Positions 22,601 through 34,544 of a stretch of 64,000 nt of DNA are shown in pieces. How positions within the stretch are numbered: position 1 is the stretch's first letter; every line of letters begins with the position of its first letter. The stretch is from Deroplatys truncata. Its lineage: Eukaryota; Arthropoda; Insecta; Mantodea; Mantidae. The stretch is from positions 48,544,067-48,608,066 of the forward strand of contig CM060983.1 of assembly GCA_030765065.1 (NCBI GenBank), written 5' to 3'. The position numbers and the translations under genes were made by a program. The notes under the pieces are model-generated. The model made no database searches. It was given only the letters and a program-made list of their open reading frames with translations, and had not been told where the DNA came from.

Positions 22601-23078
22601 CAGCAGCAGAATCAACAACAGATATTGGAGAGAACAGAATTCCTGTACCAAACTCTCTCACCATCGCGGCATCTCACACTCGGCCTCAAGGTAAGGGGTA
22701 GAGAAAGTAAGAATATCCGATAGAGAAGAGAGTCAAGCGAAAAGCAATATTACAACCTTTTGGAAAGCTGCAAAAATTTGTAATTGCACCAATATCAATA
22801 TAGTAGAATTTCATTTTCATGGAATGTCATTTTCATCCAGTTCAGTGAGCTGTAGAGGAAGGGGAGGTATCTGTCTCTCGGAGGGAAATTCCAAAAAACA
22901 GGCTTTAGCGATATTCTTTCTTTCAAATATTGGTTTAGGTTGTAACTTTCAAAGAATAGTACACTGTAACGTAGGTGTTGAAAATACACATCGTGCATTC
23001 GAGTGTAATTGGTTGCAATCCGAAGTTTACGCGACAGTCGTAATGAATCTTTCAACATATATATTTTATAGAGCTTTT
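22601..23078. other. unassigned DNA with a family H terminal scrap
   Basis: 22690-22712 reads GGGGTAGAGAAAGTAAGAAT, an isolated inverted 5' terminus of family H. The rest holds overlapping frames on both strands (22795-23058, 22824-23105) without a recognisable domain. Confidence 0.35.
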
Positions 23079-23201
23079 ACTTTCTCTACCACTTACATAT
23101 ATTAAGTAGAACTATTGAATTCTATCCTAAAACTCAGTATGGACGTCAGCCTGTGTCGGTAGGTGCATGGGTGGGTGTTTGAGAACAGCAAAATTAAAAA
23201 A
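23079..23201 (+). mobile_element. family H 5' fragment
   Basis: ACTTTCTCTACCACTTACAT after GAGCTTTT, reaching TTGAGAACAGCAAAATT, where an oppositely oriented copy begins in an A tract. The remainder of this copy was not found downstream. Confidence 0.75.
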
Positions 23202-24050
23202 TATGATGTGTTACACTCACATGACTTTCCCTACTCTTGTACAAACTATTTTTACAAACCCTTATTCTCCATATGCCTCATGTTAATCGAGATGTTAATC
23301 TTACTGCTAATTTTCTTGTAGATGTAAGGGGAATTGGTAGGCTTTAAGCTATAATCAAATGTTTTAAGAGTTGGTTGCTATGTGGAGTATTCCATTCTCT
23401 TTGCATTACCAGCACACAAAAAAAAAAATGAATAACGAATTTGAGAAGAAGTATAAGTATTGGAATTTAAGGGAATAACAAGAAAGATCTCGAAAATGGT
23501 TCACTCAACAAAAAAAATGTACATGACATAAATTGTGTATTTTAATTAGATCTAAATTTTTTGTGTAGTAAATTTTCCTCTATCTCTTACGGTTTACCAG
23601 TTATGCAAAAGGCATTCAGAATGAAGAGGACTTTTAGGCACGTTCCCAGAAAACTCATCATATACAGTTCATTTACCATGAAAGTGTCTTAAACATATGA
23701 TGTTTTAATCAAAATCGTTACAGCCAGTTTTGAGAAAATCAAAATTTTCGAAAAATGTTCCATTTAAAGCCTACCCTTGGGTGAGGGGAATTTCTTGAAA
23801 ATCTTCGTGTCGCATCTTTGAAAAATACTGAACCAAAATACAAAGTTTGGTATTTATACAAATTATTGCTTTTGAGTTATGCTGTTCTCACACACACATC
23901 CACAGAGACACACATACACGGACCTTTTTCTAAAAATGCTTTTTTTGGATTCAGGTGACCTCAAAGCATATATTTCTGGTGAAATCTCGATATCGAATTT
24001 TTGGGTGGAATACAATACTTCCCCTACTTACTATACGTAGCAGAGAAAGT
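23202..24050 (-). mobile_element. family H copy, subfamily A, full length
   Basis: Left end TATGATGTGTTACACTCACA (first C changed to A); right end ACGTAGCAGAGAAAGT. The core has ACACACATCCACAGAGACAC near 23895. It abuts another minus-strand copy at its right end. Confidence 0.85.
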
Positions 24051-24605
24051 AATAACGAATTCCCATTTGAGAACAAGTATAAGTATTGGAAAATTCAAAC
24101 AAATAACAAAAATATCTCGGAAATGGTTCCACTCCACAAAAAATGTATATGACATATTGTGTATTTTAAGGTGGTCTAAATGTTTTGTGTAGTAAAACTT
24201 TGTCTATCTCTTACGGTTTACCTTATTATGCAAAAGTCATTCAGAATGAAGATGACTTTTGGGGACTTCCCTGAAAATTGATCATATACATTTCATTTGC
24301 CATGAAAATATCTTAAATATATGATATTTTAATCAAAATTGTTAATAATTTTTAAGAAAATAGGAATTTTCAAAGAATGTTCCATGTAAAGGATAGTCGG
24401 GATAGGAGGATTTTCTTGAAAATGTTCGTGTGGTATCTTTGAAAGATAGTGAAACTAAATACCAAGTTTGGTATTTGTCCGACTTTTCGTTTTTGAGTTA
24501 TGCTGTTCATAGACATACAGACACACATTTTTTTTATTCAGGGCACCTCAAAACATGTATTTTTGGTGAAATCTCGGTATCGAATTTATACATAGCAGAG
24601 AAAGT
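24051..24605 (-). mobile_element. family H copy, 3' truncated, tandem with the previous one
   Basis: Starts internally at AATAACGAATTCCCATTTGA and ends at CATAGCAGAGAAAGT before AAAAA. Both copies point the same way, so they form a second type of head-to-tail pair with one partner truncated. Confidence 0.8.
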
Positions 24606-24634
24606 AAAAATGTAGGTCACATTAAAATTCACTT

Positions 24635-25629
24635 TCGAAGTAGGAGTTGTATTGTTATTTGCCCCACATTTTTGGGCGTCAATTTGAAGTAGGTTGTTGC
24701 TTCACGTATGGAAATCCAATTTGAGGTAGGTTGTATTGAAGGAGTTGTACAGTAATTCAACTGTTAGGGAGCCGAACTTGAAGTAGTAGTAACCACACGT
24801 ATGGTAAAAAGTTTCCGGTAGCCTTCGCCCCAAATTTAAAAATATTAACTTTGTAATTTGACTGTTTCTTTAAATATTATATATTTATGTTTGCCTCGGC
24901 TGCGTCAGTATTATTGTTAGAGACATGGATTTCTTTGCAGGGAGTAGTGCGGCTAAGAATGTAGGCTTACACAGATTATTATTTTTACTTCACTACATTT
25001 ATTAATGCTTGACACGATTTAAATAACACTTCACTGATAGAGAGAGAGAGAGAGAGAGGAGCTGTGAGATTTTTTTTATTAATTACTTGCACTTTTTTTC
25101 ACGTAAACTATTTTTTTTCTCTTACACAAAATACGTATTAAATTTCTTGAGGACGCATCTCGCGTCCGGTTAAGAACACTGTCTACAACCAACTGACTTC
25201 TGAATTTGTACAATTTGCCCTATTTCAGTTTTTGATAAGGTAAGCCTACTCCAATAGAATACTTTTATTTAACTTAAGCTTTTTTCTGGTTGTGGATTGG
25301 CTATTTAATAAACTGTCTCAAAATTTACATTGTTGCTACAATAATGACTAGCAGTATTGTTAAACTTTTAAATTCATTATTGCCTCAATGTTACCTCATT
25401 GTTAGCAACTTTTAACCTATTACTCTCACAGCTCCTACATTATTAAATTACGTAATATATTCACATAACATTATTACATATGTATACAATAATACAAACA
25501 TATACAATGACTGTAATATACACTTTTTATATATCATTACATACACATATTGCTTTAAGGTATGCTGTTATTATATTTTATATTATATAATTTGACTGAA
25601 ATCATTCAGGTGTTAAAAATACTGCCTCA
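24635..25629 (+). mobile_element. LTR-like repeat R2, copy 1 (solo)
   Basis: Begins TCGAAGTAGGAGTTGTATTG (TG changed to TC) after ACTT and ends ACTGCCTCA before ATTT. It contains GCCTTCGCCCCAAA, CTCGGCTGCGTCAGTATTAT, GCGTCCGGTTAAGAACACTG, two CCAAT-type motifs in inverted sense (GATTGGCTATTT) and a (GA)n run at 25038-25058. Same as 44517-45378 and, reversed, 31666-32556 and 33205-34167. This copy keeps an extra ~130 bp near its start. Confidence 0.75.
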
Positions 25630-25639
25630 ATTTTTGTCA

Positions 25640-25932
25640 ATAATTGTATTCTTGCGTTAACCATTTTCATTCTTGTTATTGGTATGAATTTCCAAATATT
25701 TATACAACTTTTAAATGATAAAACGCTATTAGTTTTCATGTAACGGAAAGAACATAGAACTTGGTAGCTGTCGCAGAGATATGATTTTTACACTGATTAC
25801 GCTTTAGTGTATTGTCCCCTTATATCTGCAACAATATGTGTAAATATGCAATGAAGTAAGGGGACAGAAGAATAAGCTTCTGTAACAATTGTAGGAGTGT
25901 GAGTAGAGAAAGTCATAGGAATTCAACACAAT
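25640..25932 (+). mobile_element. family H 3' fragment
   Basis: Starts internally (GTTAACCATTTTCATTCTTG) and ends GAGTAGAGAAAGTCATAGGA, TTCAACACA before a T tract. It abuts the end of R2, so R2 probably inserted in this copy or beside it. Confidence 0.7.
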
Positions 25933-26289
25933 TTTTATATTACCATTTCGTAATGTAACAACGTTTTATTAAGTATAATTGATTTGTAACCTGGAGAGCT
26001 GAAAAATGGATAGCTAGAAATTTCAAATCGATTAGTATTTGCTCATATGTTTCTATTGTTTTATGATATATTGGTGGCTCTTGAGATCATCAAAGGGGCA
26101 TGTGGACGACTCCTTGCAGAATAAGGTCGAAATCTCTACTAGAACAAATGAAGACGGCAATAACCATGACGGGATGTCAGGAATGCATGAAGGAAAGTGT
26201 ACAAGCAGTTGTTTCAGATCTTAGTATTTTGGATAAAGTGCCAGGAATTAATTAATTACCTGAAGATTACGGCGAAATACCTAAATTTG
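25933..26289. other. unassigned DNA
   Basis: No recognisable feature; the plus frame 26039-26224 has no known domain. Confidence 0.35.
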
Positions 26290-26415
26290 CAAATACAATA
26301 TTTTAAAAAAGTGCTAAGCTACAAAAAAAATTATCAAAAGCTGTGTATTTTAACAAGCTCTATAATTTCCCTGGGTTTTTGTTTATCTTTTAAGATTTCC
26401 TTGTTATATATAATT
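26290..26415 (-). mobile_element. family H internal scrap
   Basis: CTGTGTATTTTAACAAGCTC and TTTTTGTTTATCTTTTAAG match the minus-strand internal block TTGTGTATTTTAACGCGATC...TGTCTATCTCTTA of intact copies. No ends remain. Confidence 0.5.
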
Positions 26416-26990
26416 TACAACGGACCTCCTCTCCGGCTGCTCGTCGCCTTCCTTCCTGGTGTGGGTGTTGACTTGCTGTCAGAGAATGCCCATACAACAC
26501 TTCTGTGTTGGCCTATGCTCTTAATTTTGATCTAGGGAATGATCACAGTAGATGAAATGAAAAAGTTTAAATTCACTTTAACTGCAATTTATTTGCCTAT
26601 CTGTTAACTGTACCTCCCAATCTATATTGCTTTCTTAAATTGCGAATAGCTTCTTCACACATATGACTATCTGAGTGGCACGAAATCCCCCCCCCCCCCG
26701 AGGAAATTTTATAAAGTCTTCCATCATGACGAATTCGGAATTTCCGCTTTTGTCCCTGCCTCTCACTATCTCTTTTCAATCTCTATTCGTCTCTCTCATT
26801 TAAGCCTCTCTCCGTCTGGTACAACGTGGTTTCAGGCAACCAAATTGTACAGTTGCAAGACTATCTAGCTTCTGTTACATTTACGATACAACATGTTTAT
26901 ACTTGTATAATGTTATTTACATGAATGTAGAAATTTACATTGATTATTATTGTTCCCGCCGCAAAATTCAGTCAAATAAAGGGAAGCTCA
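26416..26990. other. unassigned DNA
   Basis: Includes a C11-12 homopolymer at 26688-26699. No gene or repeat family recognised. Confidence 0.35.
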
Positions 26991-26994
26991 TTGC

Positions 26995-27205
26995 TATTCA
27001 CAGAACATTCAAGATACACATGCTATTTCTCATGTTATTCTATATTAATCAAAATCGTTAGAGCCGTTGTTGCGAAAATAAAATATGACGAAGCTTTTTC
27101 CGTTAAAGAGCAGTGTGGAGTGGGGGAGTTTACTTAAAAATCGTTGTGTGCCATCTTTGGAAGATACTGAACTTACTTTTCGTTTTTGATTTAATCTGCT
27201 CTCTC
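26995..27205 (-). mobile_element. family H internal scrap
   Basis: AATCAAAATCGTTAGAGCCG, then GTGGAGTGGGGGAGTTTACT and TCTTTGGAAGATACTGAAC follow the order of the minus-strand family H interior. A short CT run follows at 27202-27216. Confidence 0.6.
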
Positions 27206-27332
27206 TCTCTCTCACATACACAACAGAAATGTATGAGGAACGAGGATATTTGAATATCTATAAAATCAGAGAAATGGGACATGCTAGTTCCTACAATTTT
27301 GTAGGTCAGTAAGGCATTCGTAGCAACATTAT

Positions 27333-27725
27333 TACAACCGAGCGGGTTGGTTCAGGCGGTAACATCTGTGCCCACATTCTGGATGTCCCAGGTTCGATCC
27401 CCGGCGACCGTCCACCTGGCCCATGGGTTTTTCCTGGTTTCCGTGGGTCGGCAGGCGAGTGATGAGGTGGTTCATTTCCTACCACGATTCTCCTGCCCCC
27501 CCCAGTTTCCTGCACCCATCATCTTCCTTGCCATCTGTTTCAGGACTGCAGGACCAGGCGATGGTGTTCGGCACGTTGCGGTTGAGCGGTGGCTTGCGTT
27601 CAATCTGGAAACGTTAGGGATCCCGCCCATCGGCATCCGGATCTGGTCGTCCTCGGGTCTCCCCCCACATACCTCATCCCAGGGAAATCATGAGTGGCAT
27701 TTGCTAAGACTATTTTACGAATAAA
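27333..27725 (+). mobile_element. tRNA-headed SINE, nearly complete
   Basis: Starts ACCGAGCGGGTTGGTTCAGG (A-box TGGTTCAGGCGG) with B-box GGTTCGATCCCC about 45 bp later. The body has TTTTCCTGGTTTCCGTGGG and an extended GC-rich 3' part. The 125-codon plus frame is retroposon sequence, not a gene. Confidence 0.75.
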
Positions 27726-28184
27726 ATGAAGTTATTTACTAAAAAATCATAACTGTAATACAATCATAAAATATTTATATTTATTTGCAATATAAATGTC
27801 GTTTTCGAAAACAAGTTAGAATCGTATGGTCACGTTTTGCTTGATCAGTGCAACTTGATCATATTGGTATTATTTTCTGCCATCTGGCGTGTGGAACTTG
27901 CAGTAGGAATTTACTATTCTTTTATCTATGATTGCAAGAATGCTCCTAGTAGAGAAAATATGAAACAAATAAAACCTATATTATAGGTAATGACTTTGTT
28001 TACAGAAAAATGCTGAGACATATTAACCTGTTTCAATTTATTGGTTTATTATGAACATTATTTAAAAACCCAATTATCTCATCAATTTTGTAGTGTAATC
28101 CTTGTTTGATTTCTTCAATAAACAATGTGAAATGTCACAGCTAAAATGCTACAAGAAATGTATTTTAAGGAATATTGTTATATA
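27726..28184. other. unassigned AT-rich DNA
   Basis: No feature recognised. Confidence 0.4.
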
Positions 28185-28685
28185 CCGGGGTGAGACCAAA
28201 ATGTTTTGCAGCTAAATATTAAATTTAGTTACCCCGGCATAAACATTGGTGGACGTAACTGCAGTGGCAACGAGAGGAGCAGGACCTTAGCTGCACATTT
28301 TAGAGCAGACGTGGGATATTCATAACAAAATACACTTAATTTCACATTAACTGTTGTATATTATAAATTTACCTTGGTGCCACTACATCATTCACAGAAG
28401 ATTACACAACAGCCATTGGAGTGAGATGTTCCACACACACGTAGAACACTCGCCCTGAAGAGACACACACGACTGACGCACTAGACAAAGAAGCTAGTCC
28501 CTCTACTTGCCTTCGCCCCCTTTCCTCTCTCCACCCCTGACTAGGAGGTGGGAAGAGAGATGCCGCGTCGGACGAAATTCAAACTCCATAAACGAAATAA
28601 TTATGTCCAAAAATGTCATGCTACAAAGCAATAACGTGTCCGACGCGACATACACGCTACAATAATATATACAGTTCAATGCATT
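28185..28685 (-). repeat. unclassified dispersed repeat R3, copy 1
   Basis: On the minus strand it matches the two outer parts of 49548-50405. Shared landmarks are GTCGCGTCGGACA, GAATTTCGTCCGACGCGGCA, GGAAAGGGGGCGAAGGCAAG, ATCCCACGTCTGCTC and ACATTTTGGTCTCACCCCGG. Copy 2 has a ~400-bp middle that is absent here. No coding content is evident. Confidence 0.7.
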
Positions 28686-29254
28686 TTAAGACCAGGAGTT
28701 TGAAGAGGCGAGAGATGCAAGGAACGCGAAAAGAAAACTGCTCCAAAACTTACAGAAAAAAGGAAGTTAGTGCAGTGTTTTTAAGTCCGAAGAATTTGAA
28801 ACGATCAATTTAGGTGACGAGAATGCTTCTGAAGGATTACAAATGAAGTTCTTCCTTATCATTGCGCTAGAACTGGCATGCCTAATTAGTAGTCTATATC
28901 TTCATTTGAAGCGCTACCAAATCACGTTTCTGCCATTTTTATATCTAATTGTACCCGCATTGGTTGTTGGTAGCTGAGTCACTGCAAAATGATACTACAA
29001 CCTCTTCAGAATATTAAAAAAAGAGGAGTCCAAAGGAGGAGATGATAAAGATATTTCGATAAACATTCAGAGACTCATTGCCGTGATTGTTTCAAAGGCA
29101 ACATTCCTTTAAACGTAATTAATTATTAACTCCCATTTGCGTTATGAGTGAAATAGTTATGACTAACCTTCTTGCTTTATGCTCAGTCATCTGCTTATAA
29201 GAGGTTGTATCCAAGTGATAGAAAAGAATGAGGCGTGTTAAGCGGTTGAGGAGA
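28686..29254. other. unassigned DNA
   Basis: No feature recognised. Confidence 0.35.
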
Positions 29255-29257
29255 CGA

Positions 29258-29790
29258 GCGAGATGGCTCCGTGGTAACGTGTGAGGCTCGCACTTGGGAG
29301 CTCCCGTGTTCGATTCCCTAGGGCCATCCACTCTGACCATGGTGTTTCTTGGTTTTCTCTGGTTGACAAGGCGAAACCACGACCCTCTTCTCTCTCTCTC
29401 TCTCTCTCATTTCCTCTCATTTCATTTACCTTTCACGTTTCATTCCGGTTGACTTCAGGCTTGTGATTCGGTCGTTCTCAGGCAAATAGCGTGGGGGCTT
29501 GAGCTTTGGAAACGTTTCTCCGTTCCTAACGGAGGGACGTCTCCGAGCGGCCTTCACGTGGCCGGATGGTCAAGTCTGGAATTGTTAGGGAAATCTGCGC
29601 GTTTCTGTACACTTGCCCGGCTTCGTTCTGCAACCAGTATGATCTTGCGGTTTCCTCACTTCATCCGTTCCTCCTGGGGGTGTAAGCACAATAAAAATCT
29701 CTTGAGGGTAGTAGTGTTAGGTGTCCCCTCCGTTCATTAGTCCAATCTAGGGGTTGAGGAGCGGCAATAAATCAAGCTCTAGCGGGAACT
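29258..29790 (+). mobile_element. tRNA-headed SINE with CT tract
   Basis: A-box-like GATGGCTCCGTGGTAACG and B-box GTGTTCGATTCCC, then CATGGTGTTTCTTGGTTTTC. A (CT)n tract lies at 29388-29409. The GC-rich tail ends near GGCAATAAATC. The head and linker resemble those at 27333, but the body differs. Confidence 0.65.
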
Positions 29791-31665
29791 ACGAGATCAT
29801 TGTAAATGTTAATGAAATAAGGTTACTTAATATTGTAACACACACATGTAAGATGTGAGGGAAGGCCAGCTAGCCGTGAAAAGGGTAAGAATGCAGGTAA
29901 CAAGAGGGCAGGATTGCAACCTCGCTAAAGCAGTCACAAGCACTTGCAACAGATGAGTGAGAGAGATAGCGATAGGATAGAAAGAGAGGGAGAGAGATCT
30001 TGACACTTTGGGAAATTCCAAACTTGTCAGGACTTCAGATATGAAGGCAAATATTCTCATACCACACGCAGGGGAAAGCCAATGAAAGTAAAGCTTTTAA
30101 AATAGCTTGGTAAATGTAGCGTCCCCCTGTGACGGTATAAAAGGGAACACGTGTAAAGCTTTGGCGTCTTATCGCTTTGCTCATTCTGGAGAGGAGGTAA
30201 AATTCACGCCATGCTTGTGGCGATGCGTGTGAAGCCAGCTATAGGAAATAAATTTAGCTTGGGGAGGCAAATGTCTGCAGATAGGCCCCTTAGAATTGAG
30301 TACTAAAGTAAAACACACGGCTAGCGGCGTTACAGAGGACTGTTATTACTATTACTAATAAATCAAGGTTAAAGCATCAAGGAGTTTCATTTCGTCTAGT
30401 GTTACCACACCCTGGGAAAGTGTTTAGCAATAGGGCAACACACAAGTGTGCTAGGCTTACAATTTCAGCCTGGACCATCCACCCACAGCTCAATCAAAGA
30501 AAGAAGGAAGGACGCCAGGAGGAGGTCCGTCGCAAAGTGTCAATAATCAGTGTTCTTTCATCCAACTGCACAACCACACCTGAGACGTATGAATAGCCCA
30601 GGCAACGGAGACTACATCTTGGCAGTAAATTAAAGCCGAAATTATGAAATCAATAATTATCATCATAATCTGAGAATGATAGTGATATAAAATAAATAAC
30701 AAAATATTTAATTTCAGTGTATGTATAAAAAGGAGAAGTATTGAAAAATTGTTGACTGTTAAAAGCGCGACGGAAAGGCCAGACAGGGACAGTTTAGCTA
30801 ATTAGGGACCAGCCCCAGGTATAAAGGGTAAAATAGTTGAAGCCAGTTTCTCTTGGGATTCATGGGTGCAGTTGCACTGGCCGGGATGTGAAGGTCATTA
30901 GAGGCTTCATGACGCTAAGTTTTGAGGGGGAGAGGGGAAGTTAGGAGTTTTTCCTCTTTGTAGCGCGGTGGTGAAATTCATTCTGTCCTGAGCGATCGGT
31001 GAGAGCGGGACGACATTCTCGTCGAGTTGTGAACATTGTCGGCGAACGTTCAGCTGTAGTTAATAATCTTCGGTCTTGGTAAAGACACAATAGCATCGTA
31101 TGCATTTAAAAGTGATCGGCAAACCTTAAGTTTTATTTTAAAATGGTGAAAATAAAAGTGTTCCAAGAAAGCGTTCGTGTTTCTCTGTACACATCCACGC
31201 ATACCCAGTGATTAAAAACCAATATTATTTATTTAATTTTATGGTATAACCGCGGATGCTGGCACAATTTTCAGCAAATTTTTTAAGATCTCATGCTCGA
31301 GCAGCCGTGGCAAAGTATAAAAAAACAACTAGGAGGAGAAACGCAGCAATCGTGAGGCAAAGGTATTGCTTCATTGTTGGAGGACGTAGCGTGGCTGCTT
31401 CAAAATAAACACCCCCAAGCGTACATGTCACCAGAGCAACAAAGCCAACAACCCTCCTCCTACAGGTTGTGTAAATGTTGACATTATGCAAGTTGCTAGT
31501 AAAGAGAACTCAAAACGTGCAACTCAATGGTTCGAATGCAACATGTTTTTAGTTACATTTATACCCGCCTTTAACTGCATTGATCTTATCGGCGGCCTTT
31601 CCTTTGGACCATTGCCTATTGGTAATGGTGTTGGGTTTCTTGCACTTTGCTTTTTAATCATACAC
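29791..31665. other. unassigned DNA with two promoter-like blocks
   Basis: Two TATA-type boxes stand out: GGTATAAAAGGG at about 30134-30145 and GGTATAAAGGG at about 30819-30829. Each sits in moderately GC-rich DNA followed within 100-300 bp by A-rich signals (AATAAA at 30246). They could be LTR or host promoters, but no coding exon follows that I recognise. The opposed small frames at 31291-31491 and 31486-31668 have no known domain. Confidence 0.3.
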
Positions 31666-32556
31666 TGAGGCAGTATGTTTAACACTTAAATGATTTCAGT
31701 CAAATTATATAATATGTAAATTCAGTAACAGTCTGCCTTAAAGCAATATGTGTATGTAATAATTTGTAAAATATATTATTGTATACTATTGTATCCATGT
31801 GTAATAATGTTATGTGAATATATTACGTAATTTGATAATGTAGGAGCTGTGAGAATAATAAGTTAAAATTGCTAACAATAAGGTAACTTTGAGTCAATAA
31901 TGAGTAAGAAAGTTTAACAGTACTACTTGTGATTCTTGGAAGCAATAATGTAATTTTAGTGACAGTTTATTAAATAGCCAATCAACAACCAGAAAAAGCT
32001 TTAGTTGAATGAAGGTATTCTATTGGAGTAGGAATAGCCAATCAGAAACTGAAAAGGAGAAAATTTTACAAATTTAGAGTTCAGTTGCCTGCAGACAGAG
32101 ATTGTAACCGGACGCGAGACACATCCTCGAGAGATTTAATACGCATTCGTGTGAGACGAAAAATAAGTTTTACGTATTAAAATGTACAAGTAATTAATTA
32201 AAGAATCTCACAGATCTTTATATCAATGAAGTGTTATTTAAACCGTGTCAAGCATTAATGAAAAGGAGTGAAGAAAAAGCTAAAATCTCTGTAAGCCTGC
32301 ATTCTTGTCGCATCACAACCCTGCTAAGAGAAACGTGTCTCTAACAATAATACTGACGCAGCCGAGGCAAACATAAATATATAATATTTAAAAAACAGTC
32401 AAAATTACAAAGTTAATATTTTTTTAAAACTTGGGGCAAGGGCCACCTGAAAGTACACTTGGGGCGAAGGCTACCGGAAACTGTTTACTATACGTGCGGT
32501 TGCAACTACTTCAAGTTCGGCTCCCCAACAGTTGAAATATAATACAACCTACTTCA
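31666..32556 (-). mobile_element. LTR-like repeat R2, copy 2
   Basis: On the plus strand it reads TGAGGCAGTATGTTTAACAC to CAACCTACTTCA, flanked by ACAC on the left and ACAT on the right, a one-mismatch 4-bp duplication. It contains AGCCAATCAACAACCAGAAA and TAATACTGACGCAGCCGAGG. No internal retrotransposon genes adjoin it. Confidence 0.75.
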
Positions 32557-32576
32557 ACATACATTCACACTCGCAT

Positions 32577-32785
32577 TCATACTTCCATACTCTGGGGGGG
32601 GGGATAAGGAATAATCTTGGCTAGAGAAAAATTCCCAGTTCATACTTCCATACTCTGGGGGGGGATAAGGAATAATCTTGGCTAGAGAAAAATTCCCAGT
32701 CCCCAGTCGGGAATCGAACCCGGAATCGCTAGCACAACAGGTAGGTGCTCTACCGACTGAGCTATGGGGCCAGCCTGAATGCAAC
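32577..32785 (-). mobile_element. SINE with tRNA-like head and a duplicated tail
   Basis: On the minus strand CCCCATAGCTCAGTCGGTAG is a near-perfect tRNA 5' half with a 4-bp D stem, and GGGTTCGATTCCCGAC is a B-box/T-arm. The anticodon stem does not pair, so it is not a working tRNA. Its tail, GACTGGGAATTTTTCTCTAG to CCAGAGTATGGAAG, is present twice (32577-32640 and 32641-32701), with poly-G/C runs of unequal length. Confidence 0.75.
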
Positions 32786-33204
32786 ATTATATCAGCCGCA
32801 GGCGAAAATAAAACGCAATCCGGTTTGTTCGTTTTGGGGTAGGTTTGTGATATCAACACAAATGACAGCTTTTAGTGCAATTTCTTGTTACTAAGATACT
32901 TAACTGGAGAGGAAGACTTTAAAATCGAGATCCTACTTCCTTAAGAGGAACAAAAGCTGCGAGAAAGCCATTCAGAATTCTTAATAACCACCCTTTTAAC
33001 TAACACCGCCCGCCACTCCAGCACCTCTCCAGAATCCACTGTACTTCTGAGAAAAGGCGTAACAAAGCCTTCTTGTAGGAATCTTCTTTACTGAAGGAAT
33101 AAAGCGGTTTTAATAAAATTGCATTTCCTAGAAGCATTACTATTGAGAACAATTAAAAGCACATATACATTTCTGTCAAAATAAGTAAATCCTTGGCATA
33201 GGGT
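32786..33204. other. unassigned DNA
   Basis: No feature recognised between the SINE and R2 copy 3. Confidence 0.4.
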
Positions 33205-34167
33205 TAAGGCAGTATTTTAACACTTAAATGATTTTAGTCAAATTATATAATAAAAAAAAAAATAAAATAACAGTCCACTTTAAAGCAATATGCAAATGTA
33301 ACAACATATAAAAAGTGTATATTACAGTCAATGTATATGTTTATATTATTGTATACATGTAATAATGCTATCTGAATGTATTACGTAATTTAATAATGTA
33401 GGAGATGTGAGAATAATAGGTTAAAAGTTGCTAACAATGAGCTAACAATGAGGTAACCTTGAGGCAATAATAAGTAAGAAGTGTAATAATGCTACTAGTC
33501 ATTCTTGAAGCAACAATAATGTAATTTTTGTAACAGTTTACAAAATAGTCAATCAACAACCAGAAAAAGCTTAAGTTAAATAAAGGTATTCTATTGGACT
33601 AGGATTAGCCAATCAGAGATTTGAAATACAGAAATTTACAAATTTAGGCGCTAGAAATCAAGTCAGTTGTTTGTAGACAGCGCTCATAACTGGACGCGTT
33701 GGGTGCAGACAGTGTTCCTAACCGGACGTGAGATGTGTCCTCAAAGAAATTTAATACTTTGTGTGAGAAAATAGTTTACGTGTTTAAAAAGTGCAAGTAT
33801 TTAATAAAAGAATCTTACAGCTCTCTATATCAGTGACGTGTTATTAAAATCGTGTAAAGATTTAATAAAAAGGAGTGAATTAAAAAATTATAATCTGTGT
33901 AAGCCTACATTCTTCAGTCTCACCACCTCCCTGCTAAGAAATCCATGTCTCTAACAATAATACTGACGCAGCCGAGCAAACATAAATATATAATATTTAA
34001 AGAAACAGTAAAATTACAAAAGTTAATATTTTTAATTTTTTGGACGAAGGCTACCGGGTACCATACGTGCGGTTACAACTACTTCAAGTTCAACTCCTCC
34101 TACCAAACCTTCTTCAAATTGGCTCCCAAAGCGTGGAGGTAAATAACAATACAACAAAATAACTTCA
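33205..34167 (-). mobile_element. LTR-like repeat R2, copy 3
   Basis: Plus-strand start TAAGGCAGTATTTTAACAC and far end ACAATACAAC...AACTTCA. It retains the extra terminal segment (CTTCAAATTGGCTCCCAAAG, AAATAACAATACAAC) that copy 1 also has. No target duplication is visible. Confidence 0.7.
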
Positions 34168-34536
34168 TCAAGGTGCAACGAACTGAAATTTATAAATTAC
34201 ACACTTTCAGAGAATGAACCTTCAAATTTTGTGCTTGATTTCTCTTAAGAGCAGAACTGCTCGAAATGAAGTATCTCTCCCTTTCTATTCCCTCCTCCTT
34301 ATCTCGCTGATTTGACCTTACCCTCCCTCGCTTTTTGTTTTTTATTTTAACCTTCTTTATAGTCCATTTAAGCTTCATATCGCAACTTTACAATTATTTG
34401 TACATGGACATTGGATTTTGAATCAAACATTGTATATTTTTATCATTTGAAGAATTGAATTAACTTGAGGCATCTGCCTCTCTTCTCAATGCAACTTACG
34501 TCATGTCACGTTTTGAAAACGCGCATAAAACTACTT
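34168..34536. other. unassigned DNA
   Basis: No feature recognised. Confidence 0.35.
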
Positions 34537-34544
34537 TTTATTTT

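Noticed and set aside
27347-27724. 125-codon plus-strand gene
   Set aside because: Lies wholly within a tRNA-headed SINE.
32702-32772. Functional tRNA gene on the minus strand
   Set aside because: D and T arms are plausible, but the anticodon stem does not pair, one acceptor pair fails and a SINE tail follows. It is a SINE head.
31666-34167. R2 copies 2 and 3 as the two LTRs of one retrotransposon
   Set aside because: The ~650 bp between them contain a SINE and no primer site or coding remnant next to the LTR end. The copies differ in length and flanks.
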